From the NCBI RefSeq assembly GCF_009711225.1, contig NZ_WMIE01000001.1, forward strand, positions 1 through 64,000: a stretch of 64,000 nucleotides of DNA, written 5' to 3'. Numbering within the stretch: the stretch's first letter is position 1; each line of letters opens with the position of its first letter. A program made the translations under genes and the position numbers. Below, piece by piece: positions 17,781 through 29,881 of the stretch. The stretch is from Paracoccus aestuariivivens. Its GTDB lineage: Bacteria > Pseudomonadota > Alphaproteobacteria > Rhodobacterales > Rhodobacteraceae. A model generated the notes under the pieces. It ran no database searches, was not told where the DNA came from, and worked only from the letters and a program-made list of their open reading frames with translations.

Positions 17781-18209
17781 TCACCAGTGACCGGTATTCT
17801 GCATGCTGGCCCAGGGTTCTTGCGGCGGCAGGGATTCACCCTCTTGCAGCAATTCGATCGAGACATTGTCCGGGCTACGCACAAAGGCCATATGACCGTC
17901 GCGCGGCGGGCGATTGATCGTCACCCCCGCATCCATCAATTGCTGGCACATCTCGTAGATGTTCTCGACCCGATAGGCGAGATGACCGAAATGGCGGCTA
18001 TCCGAGGGAAGCCCCTCATCGCCGTCCCAGTTATGGGTCAGTTCGACCGGACATTCCGGCTGGCCCGGAGCTGCCATGAACACCAGCGAGAATCTGCCCT
18101 TGTCGTTATCGATGCGGCGAATCTCCTCCAGCCCCAGCAGCCGGTAAAACGCCATCGACTTTTCAAGGTCGAGCACGCGGACCATGGTGTGCAGATAGCG
18201 AACTTTCAT
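17781..18209 (-). CDS. gloA: Lactoylglutathione lyase (glyoxalase I)
   Basis: A 142-residue glyoxalase I that isomerises the methylglyoxal-glutathione hemithioacetal to S-lactoylglutathione. It is a vicinal-oxygen-chelate fold with candidate metal ligands His7 (RYLHTMV), Glu56 (VELTHNWD), His76 (FGHLAYRV) and a C-terminal Glu (SIELLQ). Length and sequence fit the Ni/Co-type bacterial enzyme. ATG at 18209 with AGGAG upstream; the longer frame to 18362 lacks signals. It is convergent with the LdtR-like gene. Confidence 0.93.
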   Translation of the reverse strand: MKVRYLHTMVRVLDLEKSMAFYRLLGLEEIRRIDNDKGRFSLVFMAAPGQPECPVELTHNWDGDEGLPSDSRHFGHLAYRVENIYEMCQQLMDAGVTINRPPRDGHMAFVRSPDNVSIELLQEGESLPPQEPWASMQNTGHW

Positions 18210-18800
18210 ATCGGAATCTCCTGTGTTTCGGGCGACAGAATGGCAGCTTGGCCGGTCCGCAGCAACGCCATGCAGATGATGATATGGCCTTCCATCGAGC
18301 GGCCACTGGTGGCAGGCGGCGCAGAACATCTGCAAGCGGGCCGGTCGAACAGCGTCGGACAAATGTGCGGACTGGTGCGCGCGTCACGTGGCAAAAGTCC
18401 TGATTCACGCCCCGCTTCGCATCACCAGATTCGGCCCGAATGTGGGCACGGCGCTGCATTGTTCAGGAATGTTGCTCGCAAAACACGCTCGCCCTTTTGC
18501 GGGGACGATGGGCAGCCAAAATCGTTTCTGGCCGAAGATATTGAAGTCACAGGAAAGCTTTACGGACCTCACGATCTGAGGCGAAGCAGCGAACCGGCAA
18601 GCATGACCGATTATGGAATTTGACGCGATTTTTGCTGTGGACGGATGGGGATCGCATGACTAGAAGCGGCCCCCTCGACCGCCGGATCATGCCATCCTCC
18701 GGAGCAAGGCCCCCACAACCATGGACCTTGAATGCGCTTATCCGCACAACCTTTCACAGAATCACGCCCCAGACTGATTAACGGCGCGTTCTTTGTTTGA
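18210..18800. other. Gene-free region
   Basis: About 590 bp between gloA and the nrd regulatory region. Several short open frames exist on both strands, but none has a Shine-Dalgarno and protein-like composition together, and none was recognised. It should contain the gloA promoter near 18215-18260. Nothing else is claimed. Confidence 0.4.
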
Positions 18801-18801
18801 G

Positions 18802-18848
18802 CCACAAGATATGGGTAGCGAACGCCATTCGTTATCTATATACTGGGT
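18802..18848 (+). promoter_or_regulatory. Two candidate NrdR boxes upstream of nrdHIEF
   Basis: Two 16-bp sites, 18802-18817 (CCACAAGATATGGGTA) and 18833-18848 (TATCTATATACTGGGT), match the NrdR consensus ACACTATATATAGTGT at about 9 and 10 positions. They are spaced 31 bp start to start, the usual spacing of three helical turns for NrdR box pairs. Repression of nrd genes by NrdR is established knowledge; the site calls are by eye. Confidence 0.5.
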
Positions 18849-19016
18849 GAACGCGCCGACGAGGCCATGCGATTCCGGACCCAAATTCGGTCGCCCTTAG
18901 GCGTGAATGCAACTGTAGGTAGTTCGCGATTGACTGGTTCCGGCGAGGTTTCCTGCGGGATGTCCGGTTGTCGTCGCTGCCTGCGGGATCGTGACTAATA
19001 AAAAGGGACCACAGGC
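18849..19016 (+). other. Leader between the NrdR-like boxes and nrdH
   Basis: About 168 nt with no open frame; it contains small potential hairpins such as GCCC-TTA-GGC (18892-18902). If transcription starts near the NrdR-like boxes this would be a long 5' leader. No known riboswitch class could be fitted; the cobalamin B12-box was looked for and not found. Confidence 0.3.
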
Positions 19017-19238
19017 ATGAGCATCACCGTCTATTCCAAACCCGCTTGTGTGCAATGCACCGCCACCACGCGCGCGCTGGACGCCCGCGGGCTGAGCTAT
19101 GACGTCGTGGACCTGACCGAGGATGACGCGGCCATGCAACTGGTCACCTCGCTCGGCTATCGACAGGCCCCCGTCGTGATCGCCGGGGAAGAACATTGGG
19201 CCGGCTTCCGTCCCGACATGATCGGCCGTCTTTCCTGA
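19017..19238 (+). CDS. nrdH: Glutaredoxin-like NrdH
   Basis: A 73-residue NrdH redoxin, the electron donor of class Ib ribonucleotide reductase, reduced by thioredoxin reductase. The redox motif C-V-Q-C is at residues 11-14 (KPACVQC), and the C-terminal FRPD/GF pattern (WAGFRPDMIG) is typical. First gene of nrdHIEF; ATG at 19017 with AAGGGA upstream. nrdI starts 6 bp after its stop. Confidence 0.95.
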   Translation: MSITVYSKPACVQCTATTRALDARGLSYDVVDLTEDDAAMQLVTSLGYRQAPVVIAGEEHWAGFRPDMIGRLS

Positions 19239-19244
19239 CGACCG

Positions 19245-19642
19245 ATGGGCGGGCTGGTCTATTTCTCATCGGCTTCCGGCAACACCGCGCGCTTCGTCGC
19301 GCGGCTGAATCTTGAGGCCGCGCGAATCCCGATCTCGCCTTCGGACGAGATGCCAGAACCGGCCACGCCCTATGTCCTCATATGCCCGACCTATGCCGAT
19401 GGCGAAGGTCGGGGCGCCGTGCCGAAACAGGTCATCCATTTCCTGAACGACGCGACCCGCCGCAAGCTGCTTCGTGGGGTCATCGCCGGGGGCAACCGGA
19501 ATTTCGGCACGACCTTTGCCCTTGCGGGCAAGGTCATCTCTGACAAATGCAACGTCCCCCTGCTCTATCGATTCGAGCTGGCCGGGACAGAAACCGACAT
19601 CGCCCGCGTATTGGCCGGGCTGGACAAATTCTGGGGGACAGA

Positions 19643-19661
<19 letters not shown>
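19245..19661 (+). CDS. nrdI: Flavodoxin-like NrdI
   Basis: A 138-residue NrdI flavoprotein that supplies oxidant (superoxide) to load the dimanganese-tyrosyl radical cofactor of NrdF. The FMN phosphate loop is [10 protein letters not shown] (residues ~8-17), followed by [12 protein letters not shown] and [15 protein letters not shown], which are family hallmarks. Its 3' end overlaps nrdE by 19 nt, so the products are made in linked amounts. Confidence 0.95.
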
Positions 19662-22817
<3,156 letters not shown>

Positions 22818-22836
22818 TCCGCTTCGCATGATCTGG

Positions 22837-22862
22837 ACGCCCGCCGCTTTGGCGGGCGTTTT
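22837..22862 (+). terminator. Intrinsic terminator of nrdHIEF
   Basis: Stem ACGCCCGCC / GGCGGGCGT with loop GCTTT, followed by TTTTCCGTTTTC, 20 bp after the nrdF stop codon. Confidence 0.88.
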
Positions 22863-22928
22863 CCGTTTTCGAACACGCTTGTAGACGTGGCACGAACGGC
22901 TAGTCTGGTGTCCCAAGCCGAGGTCGCC

Positions 22929-23609
22929 ATGCCACAAATCACGCTTCTGACTGGCCGTATCGCCCCTTTGCCGGATACCGATCAGGTCAGCGGCATCGAC
23001 AAATCCGTTGTTGACCGGCCCTTGCAGCTTGGTACCACCGGGCTTGAGGGCGACGAGCAGGCCGATCTGCGCGTGCATGGCGGACCGGAAAAGGCCGTCC
23101 ACCATTACCCGTTCGATCACTATGCGGCGTGGCGCACGGATCTTGGCGACCTGCCGATCCTGTCCACGGCGGGCGGCTTTGGCGAGAATATCTCGACCCT
23201 TGGCATGACCGAGGACACGGTTTCGGTCGGTGACATCTTCCGGCTCGGCGGCGCCTTGGTGCAGGTCAGCCAAGGTCGGCAGCCCTGCTGGAAACTGACG
23301 CGCCGGATCGGGGTCGAGGATATGGCCCGTCGCGTGCAGAAGACCGGACGCACCGGCTGGTATTACCGCGTCTTGCAAGCGGGTCAGGTCGCTCCCGATG
23401 ACATGATCGAACTGGTGGACAGGGTCGCACCGGACTGGACGCTGCACAGGCTGTGGCACGCGCTTTATATTGACCGGATGAACCTGCGCGAATTGCACGG
23501 CATCGCTTCGCTGGACGTGCTGGCCGACGGTTGGCGGCGCTACGCGATCCGGCGGCTGGAAAGCGGTCAGGTCGAGGACTGGTCGCGCAGGCTCGAGGGC
23601 GGCGCATGA
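22929..23609 (+). CDS. MOSC domain protein, YiiM-like
   Basis: A 226-residue protein with a MOSC domain (residues ~25-160) and a helical 3-alpha C-terminal region, the layout of YiiM, which with a molybdenum cofactor detoxifies N-hydroxylated bases such as 6-hydroxylaminopurine. The motif GLEGDEQADLRVHGGPEKAV (~40-59) and the cofactor-binding Cys in QGRQPCWKL (~118) are visible. ATG at 22929 with GAGG upstream. Its TGA overlaps the pdxY ATG, so the pair is coupled. The substrate is inferred from the family. Confidence 0.82.
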   Translation: MPQITLLTGRIAPLPDTDQVSGIDKSVVDRPLQLGTTGLEGDEQADLRVHGGPEKAVHHYPFDHYAAWRTDLGDLPILSTAGGFGENISTLGMTEDTVSVGDIFRLGGALVQVSQGRQPCWKLTRRIGVEDMARRVQKTGRTGWYYRVLQAGQVAPDDMIELVDRVAPDWTLHRLWHALYIDRMNLRELHGIASLDVLADGWRRYAIRRLESGQVEDWSRRLEGGA

Positions 23610-24442
23610 CACCTCCGCTGGTCATCTCGATCCAAAGTCAGGTCGTTCTGGGTCATGTCGGCAATTCCGCGGCGGTGTTTCCGATGCAGGCCGCGGGGCT
23701 CGAGGTCGCGGCCATTCCGACCGTGGTCTTTTCGAACACGCCGGATTACGCGACCTTGCGCGGAAGGGCGCTGCCCGCCGATTTCTTTGCGGACCTTCTG
23801 CAAGGCGCGTGGGAGCGCGACTTGCCCCAACGCGCCGCTTTTGTCGTGACCGGCTATATCGGCTCGGTCGAGGTCGCGCTACTGGTGGCCGAGTTCATCG
23901 CCAAGGCAAAGGAAGCCAATCCCGCCCTAATCTATCTTTGCGATCCGGTCATGGGCGATGACGCACCGGGCCTTTATGTCCCCGAAATCATCGCCGCCGT
24001 CCTGAAAGATGACCTGCTACCGCAAGCCGATATCGCGACCCCGAACCCGTTCGAGATCGCCTATCTGACCGGCCAACCGATCAGGGAACTGGCCGATCTG
24101 CCCCGCGCATTCGATGCGCTGCATCTGGCCGCAGGCGCGCAACTGATCGCGACAGGCTGCCGCTTGCAGGAAACGGCAAGCGACATGTTGGAAAGCGTCA
24201 TCCTTGGTCCCGACGGCGTGACACGCCATCCGACCCCGCGCCTGCCGGTGGCGATGGCGGGGACGGGCGATTTGTTTGCGGGCTTGATCACCGCTGCATT
24301 GGGTCGCGGTCGCAGCCTGACCGATGCGGTCGAATTCGCTCAGAGGCAAACCTCGCGCGCCTTGGCGCGAGCGGCACAGCTTGGCACGAAAGAAGTGGTC
24401 CTGTCGGACCGCGACTTCCGCGCCGCGCTATTGACGCTTTAG
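23606..24442 (+). CDS. pdxY: Pyridoxal kinase
   Basis: A 278-residue ribokinase-superfamily pyridoxal/pyridoxine kinase, which salvages vitamin B6 to PLP. Features: the SIQSQVVLGHVGNSAAVFP opening (residues ~8-26), CDPVMGDD (~112), TPNPFEIAYLTG (~145-156) and the anion-hole/catalytic GTGDLFAGL (~218-226) with Asp as base. Start overlaps the MOSC gene stop (ATGA). The last 4 bases overlap the convergent tex gene. Confidence 0.92.
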   Translation: MTPPLVISIQSQVVLGHVGNSAAVFPMQAAGLEVAAIPTVVFSNTPDYATLRGRALPADFFADLLQGAWERDLPQRAAFVVTGYIGSVEVALLVAEFIAKAKEANPALIYLCDPVMGDDAPGLYVPEIIAAVLKDDLLPQADIATPNPFEIAYLTGQPIRELADLPRAFDALHLAAGAQLIATGCRLQETASDMLESVILGPDGVTRHPTPRLPVAMAGTGDLFAGLITAALGRGRSLTDAVEFAQRQTSRALARAAQLGTKEVVLSDRDFRAALLTL

Positions 24443-26742
24443 TTTTTCCGCAGGGCGTTCAGCAACGCCGCGCCGAATGCCCCCGGCTCATCCTTGGCGG
24501 CGGGCTGCGCAGATTTCGGCCCCCGCGCAGGCTGTGCCTTGGGGCTTCGTTCGGCTTGCGCGTCACGCGCGCTGGCCCCGCCATCCTTGCGCATGGTCAG
24601 ACCGATGCGCTTGCGGGGCACGTCGACCTCGGTCACGCGGACGCGGACCACGTCGCCGACCTTCACCACCTCATTCGGGTCCTTCACGAAACGGTCGGCC
24701 AACTGGCTGATATGGACCAGACCGTCCTGATGGACGCCGATATCGACGAAGGCGCCGAAGGCCGCGACGTTGGTCACCGTCCCTTCCAGCGACATGCCGG
24801 GTTTCAGATCCTTGATATCCTCGACCCCCTCGGCAAAGCTGGCGGTCACGAAGCTGGGTCGAGGGTCACGGCCGGGCTTTTCCAGTTCCGACAGAATGTC
24901 GCGGATGGTCGGCAGACCGAAGTTCTCATCCACGAACTGCTCGGCCCGGACGCCTTTCAGTGCCGCCCCGTCGCCCATGATCTGGCGAATGTCGCGCCCG
25001 CAGGCAGCAACGATCTTGCGGGCAACGCCGTAGGCCTCGGGATGGACGGAGGAGGCATCAAGCGGCTCTTTCCCATCTCGGATGCGCAGGAAGCCTGCGC
25101 ATTGCTCAAAGGCCCGCGGACCCAGACCCGCAACCTTTTTCAGCGCCGCGCGCGAGGCGAACGCCCCTTCGGCATCGCGATGCGCCACGATGTTTTGCGC
25201 GAGCGACGGCCCCAGCCCCGCGACATGCGCAAGCAAGGGGGCCGAGGCGGTGTTCAGATCGACGCCAACCGCGTTCACCGCATCCTCGACTACCGCTTCC
25301 AAGGTCTTGGCCAATTGGCGCTGGTCCACGTCATGCTGATACTGGCCGACGCCGATCGACTCCGGCGGCACCTTGACCAGTTCCGCCAGCGGGTCCTGCA
25401 AGCGGCGGGCGATCGAGACGGCACCCCGCAGCGACACGTCCAGATCGGGGAACTCCTTGGCCGCCAGTTCCGAGGCCGAATAGACCGAGGCCCCCGCCTC
25501 GCTGACGATGACCTTGACCGGAGCTTTTACGCTGTCCGGCAGTCGCTTGAGCACGTCGGCCACCATGCGCTCGGTCTCGCGGCTGGCAGTGCCGTTGCCG
25601 ATGGCGATCAGTTCGACCTTGTGGCGCAGGATCGTTGCAGCCAGCGCGGCCTCGGCCCCGCGCAGGTCGTTCTTGGGTTGGAAAGGATACAGTGTCGCAG
25701 TTTCCAGCAACTTGCCGGTCGCATCCACAGCCGCCAGCTTGACGCCGGTGCGAATACCCGGATCAAGTCCGATGGTCACCCTAGGACCAGCAGGAGAAGC
25801 CAACAGCAAATCTTTGAGATTGCGCGCGAAAACGCGGATCGCCTCGGCATGGGCGCGGGTCCGCAACTCGGTCAGCAGGTCGATATACATCGTATTCGAC
25901 AGCCGCACCCGCCACGCCCAACTAGCGACCTTGCGCAGCCAGGCATCGCCGGGCGCGTTCCCCAGACGACCGATGGCCGAGGTCACGATGCCTTCGGCCC
26001 GAGCGGTTCCGGTTTCGGCCTCGGGCGCGATTTCGATGGTCAGAATTTCTTCCTTGGCCGCGCGCAGGATCGCCAGCGCCCGATGGCCCGGAATGGCCGA
26101 CCATTTCTCGACGTGATCGAAATAATCACTGAACTTCGCGCCCTCGGCTTCTTTGCCGGGGGTGACCTTGGCCGTGATCTGGCCCTCGGTCTGCATGAAT
26201 TCGCGCAGGCGGCCCAGCATCGGGGCATTTTCGGAAAGCTCCTCAACCAGAATGTCGCGCGCGCCGTCCAAGGCGGCCTTCTGGTCCGCGACGTTCTCGG
26301 TCAGATAGCTTGCCGCCAGCGCCACGGGATCGGCACCGCGATTGTCTTGGATCGCGCGCAGCAGCGGCTCAAGGCCGTTTTCGCGCGCGATCATCGCCTT
26401 GGTCCGGCGCTTGGGCTTATAGGGCAGATAGATGTCTTCCAGCGTAGCCTTGGTTTCCGCCCCGACAATGGCGCGGGTCAATTCATCCGTCAGCTTGCCC
26501 TGCGTCTTGATCGATTCAAGGATCGCTTTCCTGCGAGCCTCAAGCTCGCGCAGATAGGCCAATCGTTCGGCCAGATTGCGCAGCTGGGTATCGTCCAGCC
26601 CGCCCGTCACCTCTTTGCGGTAGCGGGCGACGAAAGGCACGGTCGCGCCGCCATCCAGCAGACCTGTCGCAGCAACAACCTGCGCGGCAGATGCATTGAT
26701 TTCATTGGCGATTGTCCGAGCAATCCGGTCGGTGGCGTCCAT
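24439..26742 (-). CDS. tex: Tex-family RNA-binding transcription accessory protein
   Basis: A 767-residue Tex protein, homologous to eukaryotic Spt6, which binds nucleic acid and affects transcription and RNA turnover. Order: helical N-terminal domain (~1-320), YqgF/RNase H-like fold (~325-450; TIGLDPGIRTGVKLAAVD), helix-hairpin-helix repeats (~495-560) and a C-terminal S1 domain (~640-715; GMSLEGTVTNVAAFGAFVDI). A Lys/Ala-rich tail follows. ATG at 26742 has GGAG seven bases upstream. It is convergent with pdxY. Confidence 0.95.
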   Translation of the reverse strand: MDATDRIARTIANEINASAAQVVAATGLLDGGATVPFVARYRKEVTGGLDDTQLRNLAERLAYLRELEARRKAILESIKTQGKLTDELTRAIVGAETKATLEDIYLPYKPKRRTKAMIARENGLEPLLRAIQDNRGADPVALAASYLTENVADQKAALDGARDILVEELSENAPMLGRLREFMQTEGQITAKVTPGKEAEGAKFSDYFDHVEKWSAIPGHRALAILRAAKEEILTIEIAPEAETGTARAEGIVTSAIGRLGNAPGDAWLRKVASWAWRVRLSNTMYIDLLTELRTRAHAEAIRVFARNLKDLLLASPAGPRVTIGLDPGIRTGVKLAAVDATGKLLETATLYPFQPKNDLRGAEAALAATILRHKVELIAIGNGTASRETERMVADVLKRLPDSVKAPVKVIVSEAGASVYSASELAAKEFPDLDVSLRGAVSIARRLQDPLAELVKVPPESIGVGQYQHDVDQRQLAKTLEAVVEDAVNAVGVDLNTASAPLLAHVAGLGPSLAQNIVAHRDAEGAFASRAALKKVAGLGPRAFEQCAGFLRIRDGKEPLDASSVHPEAYGVARKIVAACGRDIRQIMGDGAALKGVRAEQFVDENFGLPTIRDILSELEKPGRDPRPSFVTASFAEGVEDIKDLKPGMSLEGTVTNVAAFGAFVDIGVHQDGLVHISQLADRFVKDPNEVVKVGDVVRVRVTEVDVPRKRIGLTMRKDGGASARDAQAERSPKAQPARGPKSAQPAAKDEPGAFGAALLNALRKN

Positions 26743-26843
26743 CCTCAGGCTCCGTTCGACTTCTGGACTGCCGTCTTACCGCGCGGCTTTGCGCAGGCCA
26801 AGCACTATCGGCGGGCCAATCCGAATCCCGCCCATGGCACCGT

Positions 26844-28187
26844 TCAGCTTGGGTCATTGCCGCGAAAATCGGCGGGACGGATGCTGTGACGGGTCAGCTT
26901 GTCATAGAACGTCTTGCGCGGAAGTTGCAGGCGTTCCATCGCACGGGTCGCATTGCCCTGAGCCAGACGCAACGCCTCGCGGATCAGGCCCGCTTCGTAT
27001 TCGGCCATCAGATCGGTCAGCCCGCGCGGCGCATCCGAACCGCCCTGCGCCTCGAAGGGCGACAGACCCAGCGCATGAGCCTCGGCGAATTGACGTAACT
27101 CGCGCAGGTTGCCGCGCCAGTCATGCCCCGACAGCCGCGCGCGCACGGTCGGAGTCAAAGCCGGAACCGACACCTCCAGCCGTTCGCAGGCCTCAAGCAG
27201 GAAATGGCGGAACAGTTCGGGAATATCCTCGCGGCGATCGGCAAGCGGAGGCAAAGTAAGCGCCACGCCAGACAGACGGTAATACAGATCCGGACGCAAC
27301 CGCCCCTCGCGCAGCAATTGCGACGGCTCGCCCTCGACCGAAGCGATCACGCGCAAATCCAGCGGTCGCGGCGAGGCTGCGCCAGAGGGCCATAGTTCCC
27401 CCGCCTCGATCAGCGACAGCAAGCGGGCCTGCAGGCCGGACCCGAGACTGTCCAACCGATCAAGATACAACGTACCGCGATGGGCCTTTTCCAGCCGTCC
27501 CACGCCCCGCCCCGTCCGCCCTGCGGAATCGAGGCCCAACAGCTCGGCATCGAAATGCGCCTCGTCCAGCGCCGCGCAGGCCACATGGACGAAACCGCGC
27601 CCCCGTCGCGCGCTTTGCCTGTGGATCGCGCGCGCGATTGTTTCCTTGCCCGAGCCGTTTGGCCCTACCAGAAGCACGTCGCCGTCTGCTTGCGCAATGC
27701 GTTCGATATTGTCGCGCAGGTGCTGCATGAAGGGACTTTGCCCGATCAACCGCGTCTCTCGCGCCAGTCGTTCCTGAGCCTTCTGGCGCAGAGTGCGGTT
27801 CTCGATCACCAAAGCGCGGGACTGGCAGGCGCGGTTCAGCGCGGCGACCAGACTGTCCGATCCGACCGGCTTGGACAGGAAATCATACGCCCCCTGCTTC
27901 AGCGCGGCGACGGCCATGGGCACATCGGCATGCCCCGTCAGCAAGATCACCGGCAGTTCGGCGTCCAGCGACTGGACACGTTGGAACAACTCGAACCCAT
28001 CCATGCCGGGCATCCGCACGTCGCTCAGGATCACGCCGGGGAAGTCCGCGCCCAGCCCTTCAAGCGCATCGCTGGCCGAAGCGAATGGCTGCACCGTGAA
28101 GCCTGCTATCCGCAGGGATTGAACCTGCGCCGCCAGCAGATCGGCATCGTCATCTATCAGGCGGACAATGCGAATACAGTCGGTCAT
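26844..28187 (-). CDS. dctD: DctD-type response regulator with degenerate sigma-54 motifs
   Basis: A 447-residue NtrC-family regulator: receiver domain (~5-120; phospho-acceptor Asp56 in LSDVRMPG, Lys106 in SKPV), AAA+ domain (~145-375) and Fis-type HTH (~400-435). The Walker A motif GPNGSGKE (175-182) is intact. The GAFTGA loop that contacts sigma-54 is replaced by SAGRTGR (221-227), and Walker B reads LYLDRLD (240-246) in place of LFLDE. It should therefore not remodel sigma-54 polymerase in the classic way. It overlaps dctB by 4 nt; dctA is the expected target. Confidence 0.88.
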   Translation of the reverse strand: MTDCIRIVRLIDDDADLLAAQVQSLRIAGFTVQPFASASDALEGLGADFPGVILSDVRMPGMDGFELFQRVQSLDAELPVILLTGHADVPMAVAALKQGAYDFLSKPVGSDSLVAALNRACQSRALVIENRTLRQKAQERLARETRLIGQSPFMQHLRDNIERIAQADGDVLLVGPNGSGKETIARAIHRQSARRGRGFVHVACAALDEAHFDAELLGLDSAGRTGRGVGRLEKAHRGTLYLDRLDSLGSGLQARLLSLIEAGELWPSGAASPRPLDLRVIASVEGEPSQLLREGRLRPDLYYRLSGVALTLPPLADRREDIPELFRHFLLEACERLEVSVPALTPTVRARLSGHDWRGNLRELRQFAEAHALGLSPFEAQGGSDAPRGLTDLMAEYEAGLIREALRLAQGNATRAMERLQLPRKTFYDKLTRHSIRPADFRGNDPS

Positions 28188-29881
28188 TCGGCCCTCGGAA
28201 GATCAAGGATAAAGCTCGCACCCTGCCCCGGCCGCGACGGTGCCGCGCGTAGGCTACCGCCGCATTCGCGGGCGATGTCTTGTGAAATGACCAGCCCAAG
28301 ACCCATTCCGCTGGGTTTGCTGGTCAGGAACGGGGTGAACAGCTGCGCGGCGATCTCCTCGGGCAGGCCGGGGCCGTTATCCGATACGACGATCCGCACC
28401 ATGCGGCCCGCCTCGACCGTTACGGTGATCCGGGCATCGGGCGTTTCCGCCAGCGCCTCTTGGGCGTTCTGCAACAAATTGACCAGTATCTGCTCAAGCC
28501 GGACCGTTTCCGCAACCACGCGAAGGTCCGAAGGGATCGGCGGCAGTTCGATGCGGACATGCTGCGTGCCCTGACCGCGCGTGGTCAGCAGCAGGGCCGC
28601 ATCGAATGCATCCGACAACGGGACGGCACCAAGCTCGCCCTTGGCCTTGCGGGCAAAACCGCGCAACTGGTCTGTGATGCGCGAAATGCGCTCGGTCATG
28701 CGCCGGATGCTGGACAGGTTGTCAGCCACATCCGAGGTCGCCCCCGTGGACAGCAACGCCTCGCCATTCTCGGCCAATAGCCGGATAGTCGCGAGGGGCT
28801 GGTTGACCTCATGCGCGACCCCCGCCGTGATCTGGCCCAAAGCCGCCAGTTTGTTGGCCTGCACCATTTCGGCCTGCAACCGGTCCAGCCGCTGCTCGAC
28901 CACCTGTCGTTCGCGGATTTCATCCGAGAGTGCGCGGGTCCGTTCATCGACGGCATGCTGCAGATCGGCGCGATAACGGCGCTCGGCCTGCATCCTGCTG
29001 ATCGTCCTGTGCCGGGCACGCAAGGCAAATCCGCCCAGCACCGCCAGCAGCGTCAGTCCGAAACCAGCCGTTCCGGTCGCAAACAACGCCGCGTAAAGCG
29101 CGGGCCGTGCCGAGCCGGTGACGGTCATCACCCAATCCGTGCCCGGAACATCGGTTGATGCCGTCACCGCCATGTTGTCGGCCGCCGACGCCGGAACAAA
29201 GCGCCGCGCCGGATCGCTGGACAGGATGATCTGGCCGTTTGCATCCACCACATCCGTGCGGGCTTTCGCGTTTGCCCAATTGCGCTCGAGGCCGTCAAAC
29301 TCGACCTTGACCACCATTACCCCCAGCGCAGATGCACCACCGTCGTCTGGTGCAACGCTATGCGAAAGATACAGGCCCGCGCGGTTGCTGATCGTGCCCA
29401 ACGCGAATTGCGTCGCCTCGGCGTTTTGCATCGCCTCGCTGAAATAGTCGCGGAAACTGTAGTCCTGACCGACGAAACTGACCTTCTCATCCCAGTTCGA
29501 GGCCGCGATGGCCACACCGTTGCGGTCCAGCAGATAGATCACCGCGCTGTCGGTCTGCTCGCGCAGCCCGTCCAGCTTACGCGACACGCGATCGCGGTTC
29601 GTCTGATCCGGCTCAAGCAAAGCGCGGCGAACCAATCCGTCATCCGCCAGCACGGTCGTCACCGCGCGCTGACGCAACAGCACACTCTCGAGCGCCTGCA
29701 TCCGCGCCCGCATGTCGTTTTCCTGCGCGGCCTTCAGATCGGCCAGCGCGGCGCGGTGGGTGATCTGGAAGCAGGCGCCAAGCACCAGCACCCCCAGAAG
29801 TAACGCGACCGCCACCCACGAAACGGGCAACCAGCGACGTATCGAATCATGATCTGGCGACACGTGCGCTTTCCAATCCAT
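28184..29881 (-). CDS. dctB: C4-dicarboxylate sensor histidine kinase DctB
   Basis: A 565-residue membrane kinase. Transmembrane helices at ~20-40 and ~265-287 frame a periplasmic double-PAS sensor whose ISNRAGLYLSHSV segment (~164-176) matches the dicarboxylate-binding loop of DctB. The cytoplasmic part has a coiled coil (~290-345), HisKA with His357 (GVAHEVNQPLATIRLL) and an HATPase domain (QNAQEAL, SDNGPGLP). ATG at 29881 directly abuts an operator-like palindrome and has no Shine-Dalgarno, so the leader is very short or absent and autoregulation is likely. It is co-transcribed with dctD. Confidence 0.94.
   Translation of the reverse strand: MDWKAHVSPDHDSIRRWLPVSWVAVALLLGVLVLGACFQITHRAALADLKAAQENDMRARMQALESVLLRQRAVTTVLADDGLVRRALLEPDQTNRDRVSRKLDGLREQTDSAVIYLLDRNGVAIAASNWDEKVSFVGQDYSFRDYFSEAMQNAEATQFALGTISNRAGLYLSHSVAPDDGGASALGVMVVKVEFDGLERNWANAKARTDVVDANGQIILSSDPARRFVPASAADNMAVTASTDVPGTDWVMTVTGSARPALYAALFATGTAGFGLTLLAVLGGFALRARHRTISRMQAERRYRADLQHAVDERTRALSDEIRERQVVEQRLDRLQAEMVQANKLAALGQITAGVAHEVNQPLATIRLLAENGEALLSTGATSDVADNLSSIRRMTERISRITDQLRGFARKAKGELGAVPLSDAFDAALLLTTRGQGTQHVRIELPPIPSDLRVVAETVRLEQILVNLLQNAQEALAETPDARITVTVEAGRMVRIVVSDNGPGLPEEIAAQLFTPFLTSKPSGMGLGLVISQDIARECGGSLRAAPSRPGQGASFILDLPRAE

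Noticed and set aside
18849..19016. Cobalamin riboswitch before nrdHIEF
   Set aside because: The B12-box pattern and core helices were looked for and not found; this is class Ib, which is usually controlled by NrdR and not by cobalamin.
24556..26889. 777-codon open frame on the plus strand
   Set aside because: It is the shadow of tex on the other strand; biased composition and no recognisable domain.
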